64,000 bases of DNA, taken from the NCBI GenBank assembly GCA_017427465.1, contig JAFRST010000036.1:1-64000 (forward strand), given 5' to 3'. Of this stretch, positions 17,762-26,764 are shown piece by piece (position 1 is the stretch's first letter; each line of letters begins with the position of its first letter). The notes below the pieces were generated by a model. The model was not told where the DNA came from, searched no databases, and worked only from the letters and a program-made list of their open reading frames with translations. A program made the position numbers and the translations under genes. Origin of the DNA: Clostridiales bacterium. GTDB taxonomy: Bacteria; Bacillota; Clostridia; Saccharofermentanales; Saccharofermentanaceae.

Positions 17762-20023
17762 GTGGACCGCAAATGGAGACAGAATCTTCATATCGAGGCG
17801 CCGGAAGGCTGGCTCAACGACCCGAACGGTCTGTGTTATTTTGACGGCTTCTATCACGTATATTTTCAATATTCGCCGGGTACTCCCAAGGGCGAAGCAA
17901 CCAGATGCTGGGGTCATTATGTGAGCACGGATCTTCTCTCTTGGAAATACAAGGGCATCGTTCTTTATCCGGATATTCCGGAAGACCGTAACGGTGTGTT
18001 CTCCGGTTCTGCGGTTGCATTTAACGATCACATCGAATTCTTCTACACGGGCAACGTGGAAGAGGAAGGCCCGTATGATTATGTGCTCGAGGGCAGGGGC
18101 GCCAACGTAATAACTGTCACTTCTTCTGACGGTGATAAGATGTCTGCCAAAAAAGTCCTTCTTAAGAATTCTGATTATCCTGATTTTTGTTCATGCCACG
18201 TAAGAGATCCAAAGGTATGGATCGAAAACGGGATTTACAAGATGGTGCTTGGCGCACGGACTGTCGATGACAAAGGATCAGTTCTGCTCTATGAAGGAGC
18301 TTCTCCTGATTCGTTCAGATACGCCGGAAGTCTCACTATTCCCGACATGGGATATATGTGGGAGTGTCCTGATATGTTTACGCTTGAAGGAAAGACATTC
18401 CTTGCTTTATGTCCTCAAGGTACTAAGCGCGGAGAGTTCTCTTTCCAGAATATCTTCCACAGCGGATATTTTAATTTGGACGGCGAAAAGCTCTCAGGCT
18501 TCGAAGAGTTCGATTACGGTTTTGATTTCTATGCGCCTCAGACGTTTATAGCTCCAGACGGAAGGAGACTTCTGATCGGATGGATGGGCATAGGCGATGA
18601 TGCATATACTAATCCGACTATCGGGCTCGGCTGGCAGCATTGCCTGACATTGCCCCGTGAACTGACTGTCTCACCTGAAGGCAAGCTCCTGCAAAATCCC
18701 ATCCGCGAATTAGAAAGCCTTAAGCGTTCATCAAGGAAGATAGAAGGTGAAGCATGGGAAAGCCTGCCGTTTGAGGTCAGTGCTGCCGGATTTGCCGACA
18801 GGGCAACTGTCACGATATCGGGCGCGTCTGTCTCGTGGGACAAAGAAAGCGGCATCTTAAGTCTCAGGCTTAATGAAGAAGGTTACGGAAGAAAAGTCCG
18901 CAATCTGAAGCTTTCTTCACTTGAGAATGTCCTAATCATTGCAGACAGATCTTCATTGGAAATTTATATAAATAACGGTCTATATGTCATGAGCACCAGA
19001 TTCTATCCTGAGTACCGCCAGGTAAGAGTCGCAACAGAAGGCGCTTCGGCTGAAGTAGCCCGGCTGAGATTAAACGATACCCTTATTGCGATCGGCGAGG
19101 CGCTGATCGATTTTATACCTGACAAGAAGGGCTGCGAGTTTTATGAAGTAGGATCATTCTCTCCTGCAACGGGCGGCGCTCCGGCAAATGTCTGCGGAGC
19201 ATTCTCCAAGCTCGGCGGCAAGGCCCGCATGATCACTCAGCTCGGCAATGACCCTTTTGGTGATGTGATAACGAGAACTCTTAATGATGCCGGTGTGGAT
19301 ACTTCATGCATACGCTATACGTCAGCAGCTAATACGGCGCTCGCTTTTGTAAGCCATACGGTTGAAGGTAAGAGCACGTATTCTTTCTACAGGAATCCGT
19401 CTGCTGATATGCTTTTCGAGGCGTCTGACGTGACAAGCGAGATGCTTGACGACTGTTATGCCCTGCATTTCTGCAGTGTGTCTCTGGGTGATTTCCCGAT
19501 GAAGGATGCTCACCGTGCCGCAATAACCATCGCGAGAAGACAAGGCGCTATCGTGAGCTTCGATCCCAATCTGAGGTTTATGCTCTGGGATGACAAGGAA
19601 GAATTAAAGCATGTGATACAGGAATTTATCCCTGACTGCGACATATTGAAGATCTCCGATGAGGAGTTGGAGTTCATTACGGGTACATCTGTGATAGAAG
19701 AGGCGTTGCCTTCATTGTTCACAGGCAACGTCAAGCTCGTGATCCTCACCAAAGGCAAGGACGGCGCAGATGCCTATACCGCATCGGTTAAAGTAGCTTC
19801 CGCGGGTCGTGCTGTTAATGTCGTGGATACCACCGGTGCAGGCGACGGCTTCATCGGCTCGTTTCTTTGGAAGCTCAAGTCTTCGGGCATCGGCAGGGAA
19901 GAAGTTTCCTCGTGCCCTGTTAGCATTCTTAAAGAATGCCTGGATTTTGCCAACCGTTTCAGCGCCATCAGCGTCCAAAGGAAGGGCGCAATCCCGTCAT
20001 ATCCTGAACTTAAAGAGATGTAA
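17762..20023 (+). CDS. Fused GH32 sucrose(-6-phosphate) hydrolase and PfkB fructokinase
   Basis: 753 residues in one unbroken frame. Residues 1-435 are a complete GH32 enzyme: WLNDPNG with nucleophile Asp20, RDPKVW (stabilising Asp ~149), WECPDMF with acid/base Glu201, then the beta-sandwich containing DRSSLEIYINNG. Residues ~440-753 are a PfkB sugar kinase: GEALIDFIP, GGAPANVCGAFSKLGG and DTTGAGDGF with catalytic Asp ~696. The inferred pathway is hydrolysis of sucrose or sucrose-6-phosphate, then phosphorylation of released fructose to fructose-6-phosphate, in the cytoplasm since no signal peptide exists. GTG start with AGGAG five bases before. No sugar transporter or regulator lies nearby; it follows rodA by nine bases. 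Confidence 0.93.
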   Translation: MDRKWRQNLHIEAPEGWLNDPNGLCYFDGFYHVYFQYSPGTPKGEATRCWGHYVSTDLLSWKYKGIVLYPDIPEDRNGVFSGSAVAFNDHIEFFYTGNVEEEGPYDYVLEGRGANVITVTSSDGDKMSAKKVLLKNSDYPDFCSCHVRDPKVWIENGIYKMVLGARTVDDKGSVLLYEGASPDSFRYAGSLTIPDMGYMWECPDMFTLEGKTFLALCPQGTKRGEFSFQNIFHSGYFNLDGEKLSGFEEFDYGFDFYAPQTFIAPDGRRLLIGWMGIGDDAYTNPTIGLGWQHCLTLPRELTVSPEGKLLQNPIRELESLKRSSRKIEGEAWESLPFEVSAAGFADRATVTISGASVSWDKESGILSLRLNEEGYGRKVRNLKLSSLENVLIIADRSSLEIYINNGLYVMSTRFYPEYRQVRVATEGASAEVARLRLNDTLIAIGEALIDFIPDKKGCEFYEVGSFSPATGGAPANVCGAFSKLGGKARMITQLGNDPFGDVITRTLNDAGVDTSCIRYTSAANTALAFVSHTVEGKSTYSFYRNPSADMLFEASDVTSEMLDDCYALHFCSVSLGDFPMKDAHRAAITIARRQGAIVSFDPNLRFMLWDDKEELKHVIQEFIPDCDILKISDEELEFITGTSVIEEALPSLFTGNVKLVILTKGKDGADAYTASVKVASAGRAVNVVDTTGAGDGFIGSFLWKLKSSGIGREEVSSCPVSILKECLDFANRFSAISVQRKGAIPSYPELKEM

Positions 20024-20296
20024 GTGCCTGCTTGCGATAAAAGCACAGGTGTCTGAGTATGATCTGCGGCTAAAAGCTGATTGCAGAGCATGATTTGAGG
20101 CGAAATTTGCGGCCGCAGCCTCAAAAAACCCCTCGTTTTTATTCCGACAGCTGTAAATTGAGGCAAAATTCGCGGTTACAGCCTCAAAAGACACCTCATT
20201 TTTGCCCTGAAACCTGTGATCCGGCGCGGTTTTTCGTGCCTTTTTGGCACCTGGAAAAAATATTTAACAAATTTCCAAAAAATGACAAAAAACCCC
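20024..20296. other. Non-coding stretch between GH32-PfkB and mraZ promoter
   Basis: No credible gene. It holds two imperfect 63-bp repeats (separate entry), a small GTGCC-T5-GGCAC hairpin at 20236-20250, and an A-rich tract before the mraZ promoter. No classical terminator is obvious for the lgt-rodA-GH32 unit, though the repeat hairpins could act as one. Confidence 0.6.
20097..20222 (+). repeat. Two imperfect 63-bp tandem repeats with internal hairpins
   Basis: Copies at 20097-20159 and 20160-20222 match at about 45 of 63 positions, best in the first 30. Each contains an inverted repeat in which TTGAGGC or TTTGAGGC pairs with GCCTCAA about 15 bases later. A weaker trace of the same pattern precedes the first copy. 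Confidence 0.7.
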
Positions 20297-20325
20297 TTGC
20301 GTTAAAAAAAGATTACGAATAGAAT
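20297..20325 (+). promoter_or_regulatory. mraZ promoter
   Basis: TTGCGT, 17-bp spacer, TAGAAT. The start would lie near 20332, about 108 bases before mraZ. Confidence 0.7.
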
Positions 20326-20333
20326 ACAGATGT

Positions 20334-20378
20334 GTGGTGATTAGGGGAGATATTTCCCATTCTGGTGGAGGAAAGTGG
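20334..20378 (+). promoter_or_regulatory. Candidate MraZ operator boxes
   Basis: GTGG or GGGG appears at 20334, 20344, 20365 and 20375, giving ten-base steps within each pair. MraZ is known to bind several short GTGG-type direct repeats with about ten-base spacing upstream of its own gene. The boxes lie just after the predicted transcription start. Confidence 0.45.
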
Positions 20379-20439
20379 CTCAAATGAGACCGCAATCCTC
20401 GCTTAACCGCATAATCAAGCAAAAAACGAAAGATTCAGG

Positions 20440-20871
20440 ATGAGAGACATTAAGAAAGTAGACGCTAAGGGAAGATTTTTTATCCCTTCAAAGCAGAAAG
20501 AACTGCTTGGCTCTGAGGTTGTTGTAACTAATAGCCTTGATGTCGGCTATCTTTGCGTTTACTCCAAGGATCATTTTGAGAACGTCGTAAAAACACAGCT
20601 TGCAAAACTCAACACCATGGATGCCAATGCCCGTAAGATCAAGAGGGCGATCATTGGTGAAGCCTGCGAAGTGAGCGTTGATTCACAGGGCAGGATCTCA
20701 GTTAACAGCGAGCTCTGGGACAGGATCGGTGCCAAGCCCGGTGACGAGATCTGCGTATTTAATGATGACGGCAAATTAGACATCTGCACGAAGAATTTCT
20801 ATGACAACGAGGATCACGACTTGAGCAGCATAGAAGGATTGGAGACAAAGTATTATGTTGAAGGTCTCTGA
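20440..20871 (+). CDS. mraZ: MraZ, transcriptional regulator of the division cluster
   Basis: 143 residues. MraZ is a ring-forming DNA-binding protein that represses its own operon in studied species. Two SpoVT/AbrB-like halves are visible, each with a DxxGR motif (KVDAKGRFFIPSK and SVDSQGRISVNSE). The ribosome site is weak. The gene overlaps rsmH by 17 bases, the standard arrangement. Confidence 0.94.
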   Translation: MRDIKKVDAKGRFFIPSKQKELLGSEVVVTNSLDVGYLCVYSKDHFENVVKTQLAKLNTMDANARKIKRAIIGEACEVSVDSQGRISVNSELWDRIGAKPGDEICVFNDDGKLDICTKNFYDNEDHDLSSIEGLETKYYVEGL

Positions 20872-21823
20872 TTTTGACCACATCCCGGTGCTTCTTTATC
20901 AGACGGTTGACGCGCTTAACGTCAAACCCGGCGGAATCTATGTCGACTGCACGGCCGGCGGCGGTTCGCACAGCGCTGAGATCGCAAGAAGAATGAAGGG
21001 CAACGGTATCCTTATCTCTATCGATAAAGATGATGCTGCTCTCGCTGCATGCATGGAGAGAAGAGAGAGCTTTGAAGGTATCGACTGGATGCCTGTTAAG
21101 TCTGATTACAAAGATATCGATGACATCATCAGAAGCCTCAAGGTGGGCAAGGTCGACGGCATCATGGCTGACCTCGGCGTATCGTCATATCAGCTCGATA
21201 CGGCAGAGAGAGGCTTCTCATATATGAAAAACGGTCCTTTGGACATGAGAATGGATCCTGATGAATGGCTTACTGCAGCAGAAGTCGTAAACAAGTATTC
21301 AAGAGATGATCTCGAGAGGATCTTCAGAGAGTACGGCGAAGAACATCATGCGGGCAGGATCGCTGACGGTATCTGTGAAAGAAGAAAAACAAGACCTTTC
21401 ACAAGGACCACAGAACTTGCGAACGCTATCAAGGAATACATGCCGGGCCACGGAAGAGGCGAAGACCAGCATCCCGCAAAGAGATGCTTCCAGGCCATAA
21501 GAATAGAAGTTAACCACGAGCTTGACGGTCTCCAGTCACTGCTCCAGGACGGAATAAGGAAGCTTAAACCGGGCGGAAGATTCGCGGTGATCTCATTCCA
21601 TTCACTGGAAGACCGTCTCGTAAAAGAAGCATTCAGAACGGCAGAAAGCCCCTGCACATGCCCCAGAGATTTTCCTGTATGTGTTTGCGGTAAGAAATCA
21701 CTTGGTACGGTCATAACAAAGAAACCGATCGAGCCGACTGAAGAAGAGATCGAGATCAATCCGAGATCCAGAAGTTCAAAGCTCAGGGTGTTTGAGAGGA
21801 ACGATAACGAACAGTACAACTGA
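20855..21823 (+). CDS. rsmH: 16S rRNA (cytosine-1402-N4)-methyltransferase RsmH
   Basis: 322 residues, formerly MraW. It methylates N4 of C1402 in the decoding centre using S-adenosylmethionine. Motifs: PVLLYQTVDAL at the start, DCTAGGGSHSAEI (SAM binding), MADLGVSSYQLD, GFSY, and the C-terminal RSRSSKLRVFER. Length is normal. Confidence 0.96.
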   Translation: MLKVSDFDHIPVLLYQTVDALNVKPGGIYVDCTAGGGSHSAEIARRMKGNGILISIDKDDAALAACMERRESFEGIDWMPVKSDYKDIDDIIRSLKVGKVDGIMADLGVSSYQLDTAERGFSYMKNGPLDMRMDPDEWLTAAEVVNKYSRDDLERIFREYGEEHHAGRIADGICERRKTRPFTRTTELANAIKEYMPGHGRGEDQHPAKRCFQAIRIEVNHELDGLQSLLQDGIRKLKPGGRFAVISFHSLEDRLVKEAFRTAESPCTCPRDFPVCVCGKKSLGTVITKKPIEPTEEEIEINPRSRSSKLRVFERNDNEQYN

Positions 21824-21845
21824 CAAGTAAAGGAAGTAGTAAGCA

Positions 21846-22532
21846 ATGGCAGTAACAACAAAGAAAAAAGCTAATAGCTTTGTCGTAGGAGTGAACGACG
21901 AGACACTCCGCGAAGTGCTGTCTGCCGGCAAGTCCGACTTCGTTTACAAGAACGACAGTATCATTCCCGAAGAAACATTGATCATTGAGGACGAGCCTTA
22001 CGTGCCCGGGCCTGAGGAAGAAGATGTCAGTGACAAGACCGTATCCTATGAAGCAGTACACGACAGGACTGTTAAATATGCTATGGAACATGAGAATCCC
22101 CAGGCAAGACTCGAACAAAAGAGAAAGAATGCAAAGCTCACAAGAAGAAAGCTTTTCGAGACGATCATTTCGATCGGACTCATTATCGCGATCGGCGTTT
22201 TCGTAATGCTGCTCCTGTATCCGCAGACAGAGATCTCCGAACTTGCAAGAGACAATTCGAATCTCAAGGACCAGATCAACACCGCGAAAAGAGAGATCGT
22301 AAACGCTGAAGAGAATGCAAACGGAATTGCAGACATGGATGTCATCCGTGCCCAGGCACTCGCGCTCGGTATGCAGGATCCTAACCAGAACCAGGTTATC
22401 AATCTGCCTATTCCGAACACCGATTCTCTCCGCACAAAAGTAAACTACACCACCGACGGAATCAGCGAAGAAGCATTCAAAGATTCCAAGGATGCGCTGG
22501 CTGATTATTATGCAGCACACCCCGATAAGTAA
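21846..22532 (+). CDS. FtsL/DivIC-like septum protein
   Basis: 228 residues. The topology is that of FtsL: a cytoplasmic N-terminus (long here, ~103 residues), one transmembrane helix (about 104-127, IISIGLIIAIGVFVMLLL), then a coiled coil (SELARDNSNLKDQINTAKRE) outside. FtsL with DivIB and DivIC activates FtsW and its partner PBP. Sequence alone cannot separate FtsL from DivIC, but its position between rsmH and the class B PBP is that of FtsL. The cytoplasmic part is rich in Asp/Glu. The next gene begins inside its end. Confidence 0.8.
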   Translation: MAVTTKKKANSFVVGVNDETLREVLSAGKSDFVYKNDSIIPEETLIIEDEPYVPGPEEEDVSDKTVSYEAVHDRTVKYAMEHENPQARLEQKRKNAKLTRRKLFETIISIGLIIAIGVFVMLLLYPQTEISELARDNSNLKDQINTAKREIVNAEENANGIADMDVIRAQALALGMQDPNQNQVINLPIPNTDSLRTKVNYTTDGISEEAFKDSKDALADYYAAHPDK

Positions 22533-25104
22533 TAATAACGGGCCGCAAAACGGCCGCAACGGACATCGCAAAGAAGCTCTTCTAAGGAGCAATAATCCAA
22601 AAGGACCTCAGGTTAAAGGCCCTTATTCGAACGTCTCTCCTGCAAAAGATCGGATTATCAGTGACCGCAAGATAAAAGAGCGTCCGGCCGAAGAAGAAAA
22701 GGCACAGGATACTTCCCAAAAAGAGAACAATCCTGCAAAGAGAAGAAGGATCAAGTCCGTTGTCTTTGCAAAGGCATGGATCGTAATCGTCGCTCTGTTT
22801 GTTGTTTTCTACACCTTCTATCTGATGTATAACCTCTATCAGACAACGGTAAAGGATTATGACAAGTATGCAAGGGCGGCCGCTAATGAGCAGTGGACAC
22901 TGATGACTTATTCTGCCAACAGAGGAATGATTTACGATTCCAACGGTGTAGCTCTCGCTTCCAATTCTTATGACTTTACGGTTATCTGCTCGCCTAAGAT
23001 GGTTACTTCCACGATGCTGACGAGAGAGCAGATCATCCAGGCTGTTGTTGATTATCTCGGCGTTACATATGAGAAGATGGATTCCATCATTCCTGTGGAT
23101 GCATCAGATAAGAACGATCCGCGAAATAACGTTGAAGGCTGCGATATCACTAAGAATGTTCCGATCGAGACCAAAGAAGCATTCGAATCTTATCTCAAGG
23201 AAAACAAGGTCAAGGGCTTCGGTTTTGTTGCCGTTCCGCAGAGATATTACAACTACGGAAGCCTTGCTTCACAGGTTATCGGTTACGCCAAAAATGACGG
23301 TGTAAGCCTTAACGGTCTTTACGGACTTGAAGCATATTACAATGATGTTCTTTCAGGAACAGACGGATACAGATATTCCGAGACGGATGAGATCACAGGC
23401 GGTGTTCTCCCGTACTCGGATGCTACATCCATTCCTGTTACAGACGGCAATAACATAGTCACTAACATCGATATAAGTATTCAGAGAATCGCCGAGCAGG
23501 CTGCCAAGGAAGCATACGATAAGTATGAACCTATCGACGGCGTATGTGCGATAGTAATGAATCCTTATACCGGTGCTATTTATGCAATGGTATCTCTGCC
23601 GAACTACGACTTGAATAATCCTTACGGTGCACCTTACGGAGTAAGTGCCGATGCATGGGACGCTCTTAATTCGGACCAGCAGGTCCAGTACGTTATGGCA
23701 AATGCCTGGCGTAACAGATGCGTATCAGATACTTACGAGCCCGGTTCAACATTCAAGTCGCTTACGACATGCATGGCATTCGAAGAGAACCTTGCAAAAG
23801 AAGACGACACTTTCAGTGATGATCCTATCCAGCTCTCGTCACAGCATACTATCTCATGCTGGCTCCAGAAGTCAGGCGGTTACAGCCACGGCATTGAGAC
23901 ACTTGAGAAAGCGTTCCAGAATTCATGCAACCCTGTCTTCACACAGCTTGCCCAGAAGATAGGCCTTACAAAGTATTATTCATACGTCAGAATGCTCGGT
24001 TTCTATGATAAGACCGGTATCGATCTTCCTGCAGAAGGTAAGGGAATCTTCCACCAGAATCCGTCCGTTGTCGATATGTCGGTTCTTGCATACGGCGAGT
24101 CTTCGACGGTTACGCCTATCCAGCTGATCACAGCGTACTGCGCCATCATCAACGGCGGAGACCTGCTTGTTCCTCACGTTGTAAAATACATCACCGATTC
24201 CAACGGCAATATCGTCGATGAGATCGAGCCTGAAGTCGTACGTACGGTGTTCTCTGAAGATACATGTAAGAGAGTAAGGACCCTGATGGAAGGCGTTGTA
24301 TCCGACGGTACGGGTTCTGCAGGTAAGGTAGCCGGATATTCAGTAGCAGGTAAGACGTCAACATCAACGGTCGACGTAGGTGACCTCAAGGGCGCGCACG
24401 TGCTCTCATTCTCCTGCTATGCTCCTTCATACGATCCTAAGATCGCGGTTCTCGTAGTAATCAATAAACCTAAGGATCATTCGGTAGGCTCATCCTCGGC
24501 TGCATCAACGGCTGCAAAGATCGTTGAAGGCACACTGTCATACATGGGCGTAGAGAGAAGATTCTCTCCCGAAGAATATGAACAGCTCCTTAAGCAGTGG
24601 TACGTTCAGGAAGTAGAAGGAATGCCTGCTTCACAGGCTTCTTCAAGGATCGCAGTCAACGGCCTTTCAACGCTTTACGGCACACTGGATATGACTCCTG
24701 ATACGATCATTAAGACAACACATCCGGATTACACATACACGCTGTATAAGACGGGTATTGTTGTCCTCTATCCTGAAGGCGTTTCGAAAGATGAATGGCT
24801 TACGACAAGGGTTCCCAATATGACCGGAATGTCGGCGATCGAATGTATTGAAGCATGCCTTAAGGTCAACCTTAACTGTAAGATCGATAAGGAAAGCGAT
24901 ATCGAAGGAATCTGTATAGCGCAGAGCGTTCCGGCGGGATCAACGGTCTATGCCGGAGACATAATCTATGTCACACTCTCAAGCACGGTAAGCCCGACAT
25001 ATACCAATCCGGATGAGACGGTTGCCAATAACAACAGCAATTCCGGAGGCGAGGACGGAAGAGTCGATGCCCTTCCTCCGGACAACGATGACGAAGACGA
25101 CTAG
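22492..25104 (+). CDS. Class B penicillin-binding protein with PASTA domains (FtsI/SpoVD type)
   Basis: 870 residues. It cross-links septal peptidoglycan as transpeptidase partner of FtsW. A basic cytoplasmic tail (~90 residues) precedes one membrane anchor (AWIVIVALFVVFYTFYLMY). A PBP dimerisation domain follows, then the transpeptidase with STFK (nucleophile Ser ~420), SCN and KTSTS (~621; the usual KTGT has Ser for Gly). About two PASTA repeats end the protein (VPNMTGMSAIECIEACL is clear), followed by an acidic tail. The start is uncertain: ATG 22492 overlaps the FtsL-like gene by 41 bases; ATG 22510 is possible. Confidence 0.92.
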   Translation: MRWLIIMQHTPISNNNGPQNGRNGHRKEALLRSNNPKGPQVKGPYSNVSPAKDRIISDRKIKERPAEEEKAQDTSQKENNPAKRRRIKSVVFAKAWIVIVALFVVFYTFYLMYNLYQTTVKDYDKYARAAANEQWTLMTYSANRGMIYDSNGVALASNSYDFTVICSPKMVTSTMLTREQIIQAVVDYLGVTYEKMDSIIPVDASDKNDPRNNVEGCDITKNVPIETKEAFESYLKENKVKGFGFVAVPQRYYNYGSLASQVIGYAKNDGVSLNGLYGLEAYYNDVLSGTDGYRYSETDEITGGVLPYSDATSIPVTDGNNIVTNIDISIQRIAEQAAKEAYDKYEPIDGVCAIVMNPYTGAIYAMVSLPNYDLNNPYGAPYGVSADAWDALNSDQQVQYVMANAWRNRCVSDTYEPGSTFKSLTTCMAFEENLAKEDDTFSDDPIQLSSQHTISCWLQKSGGYSHGIETLEKAFQNSCNPVFTQLAQKIGLTKYYSYVRMLGFYDKTGIDLPAEGKGIFHQNPSVVDMSVLAYGESSTVTPIQLITAYCAIINGGDLLVPHVVKYITDSNGNIVDEIEPEVVRTVFSEDTCKRVRTLMEGVVSDGTGSAGKVAGYSVAGKTSTSTVDVGDLKGAHVLSFSCYAPSYDPKIAVLVVINKPKDHSVGSSSAASTAAKIVEGTLSYMGVERRFSPEEYEQLLKQWYVQEVEGMPASQASSRIAVNGLSTLYGTLDMTPDTIIKTTHPDYTYTLYKTGIVVLYPEGVSKDEWLTTRVPNMTGMSAIECIEACLKVNLNCKIDKESDIEGICIAQSVPAGSTVYAGDIIYVTLSSTVSPTYTNPDETVANNNSNSGGEDGRVDALPPDNDDEDD

Positions 25105-25252
25105 TAGATTGACGCACAAACATAGTTGATGTGACCGGGATAAATTCATCCTTTTTGCCACATTAGAGTTAGGACTTTTTGTTTTAATATATTTGACGGC
25201 GCACCGGCAGGATCATTGCAGGTGACAGAAAAATAAAAAGAGGAAGTAAGAA

Positions 25253-26764
25253 ATGCTGCTCTCGAATGTTCTGGACAACATAGACTACAAGCTTATTTCC
25301 GGTGATCCTAACAAAGAGATCACTTCTGTTGAGTATGATTCACGCAAGGTAGCCGTCGGATCGCTCTTCGTATGCGTTCAGGGCTTTACGGTAGACGGTC
25401 ATACTTTTGCTTCCAAAGCTTGTGAGAAAGATGCTTCAGCTATCGTTGTCGACAGTACCAGGGCAGGCTTCTCGGAAGAAGAATTAGAAGCACTGACAGA
25501 GCAGTACGGTGTTTGCATAGTTGAGATCGAAGATACTCATAAGCATTTGGCTGATTTATGCGCTAATTTCTACGAGCATCCCGAGAACAGACTGGCCGTA
25601 TTCGGCATAACCGGAACAAAGGGCAAGACCACTACTGCTTTTATGTTAAGAGCGATACTTGAGCAAAGCGGCAGGGACACAGGACTTATCGGTACTGTCT
25701 GCAACATCATCGCAGGAAAGAAAACTCACGCTGCGCATACGACGCCTGAGTCAAGAGACTTGTTTGAGATGATGGATACGCTAACCAGATTCGGTTCTCA
25801 GGATCTTGTTATGGAGGTCTCTTCGCAGGCTCTTAAGCTCGACAGGGTAAGAGGCATCACATACCGCACCGCTGCTTTTACGAATCTTTATGAGGACCAT
25901 ATCGCGCCTAATGAGCATCCTGATATGGAAGACTATATCTCCTGCAAGCTCAGGATCTTCGACAGCTGTGAGACCGGCATTCTTAACAGCGACTGCGCGG
26001 CTTCTGACAGAGTAACTGATTATTGCAAAGGAAAGGTCAACCTCATCACATATGGTATCGATCACGACGCTGACTTCGTTGCAAGGAATTTAAGACCTGA
26101 GAGAAGAGGTCATGTTACAGGTACTGTTTTCGAGCTGGATTCGAAATATTATAAGTGCGATATCTTTGTGGCGCTTCCCGGAAAATTCAATGTTTATAAT
26201 GCTCTCTGTGCGATCTGTTCGGCAGTAAATGAAGGCATTGACATTGAAGTGATCAAGACGGCGCTCGCTAACATCAGCGTACCCGGAAGAATGCAGCCGG
26301 TAGAAAATGACTTCGGCGTGAATATTCTCGTCGATTATGCTCATAATGCTGCAGCTCTTGAGAACGTTCTTGATACGCTAAAGGAATATACAACAGGCAG
26401 GATAATCACTGTGTTCGGATGCGGCGGTAACCGCGCTAAAACAAGACGTTTTGAGATGGGCGAAGTGTCAGGTAACATGTCTGATTACACAGTCATCACA
26501 TCAGATAATCCGAGAAATGAAGAGCCTGATGCGATAATTCAGGATATCATCACGGGCATCTCCAAGACAGAAGGCAGATACGAGATCGAACCTGACAGAA
26601 GCAAAGCAATTAAGATTGCGATAGACATGGCAGAAGAAGGCGATACCGTACTTATTGCCGGCAAGGGCCACGAGGACTATCAGATCTTCGCGGATAAGAC
26701 GATACATTTCGATGATTGCGAACACGCAAGAACAGCGGTAATTGAGCGAGAAGGCAAGGCATGA
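25253..26764 (+). CDS. murE: UDP-MurNAc-L-Ala-D-Glu:meso-diaminopimelate ligase MurE
   Basis: 503 residues. MurE adds the third residue of the stem peptide in the cytoplasm using ATP. Walker-like GITGTKGKTTTAF is intact, and HTTPES and NLYEDH follow. DNPR (~418-421) is the motif associated with meso-diaminopimelate rather than lysine, so the wall is predicted to contain meso-DAP. AGAGGAAG precedes the start. A TAATAT -10-like box lies at 25185-25190. Overlaps murF by four bases. Confidence 0.95.
   Translation: MLLSNVLDNIDYKLISGDPNKEITSVEYDSRKVAVGSLFVCVQGFTVDGHTFASKACEKDASAIVVDSTRAGFSEEELEALTEQYGVCIVEIEDTHKHLADLCANFYEHPENRLAVFGITGTKGKTTTAFMLRAILEQSGRDTGLIGTVCNIIAGKKTHAAHTTPESRDLFEMMDTLTRFGSQDLVMEVSSQALKLDRVRGITYRTAAFTNLYEDHIAPNEHPDMEDYISCKLRIFDSCETGILNSDCAASDRVTDYCKGKVNLITYGIDHDADFVARNLRPERRGHVTGTVFELDSKYYKCDIFVALPGKFNVYNALCAICSAVNEGIDIEVIKTALANISVPGRMQPVENDFGVNILVDYAHNAAALENVLDTLKEYTTGRIITVFGCGGNRAKTRRFEMGEVSGNMSDYTVITSDNPRNEEPDAIIQDIITGISKTEGRYEIEPDRSKAIKIAIDMAEEGDTVLIAGKGHEDYQIFADKTIHFDDCEHARTAVIEREGKA

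Noticed and set aside
20095-20322. Plus-strand 75-codon frame over the 63-bp repeats
   Set aside because: It runs across hairpin repeats and the mraZ promoter; its sequence repeats only because the DNA repeats.
21783-22592. Minus-strand 269-codon frame opposite the FtsL-like gene
   Set aside because: Hydrophobic and Cys/Leu-rich as expected for the reverse of Glu/Lys-rich coding; the plus-strand gene fits the cluster.
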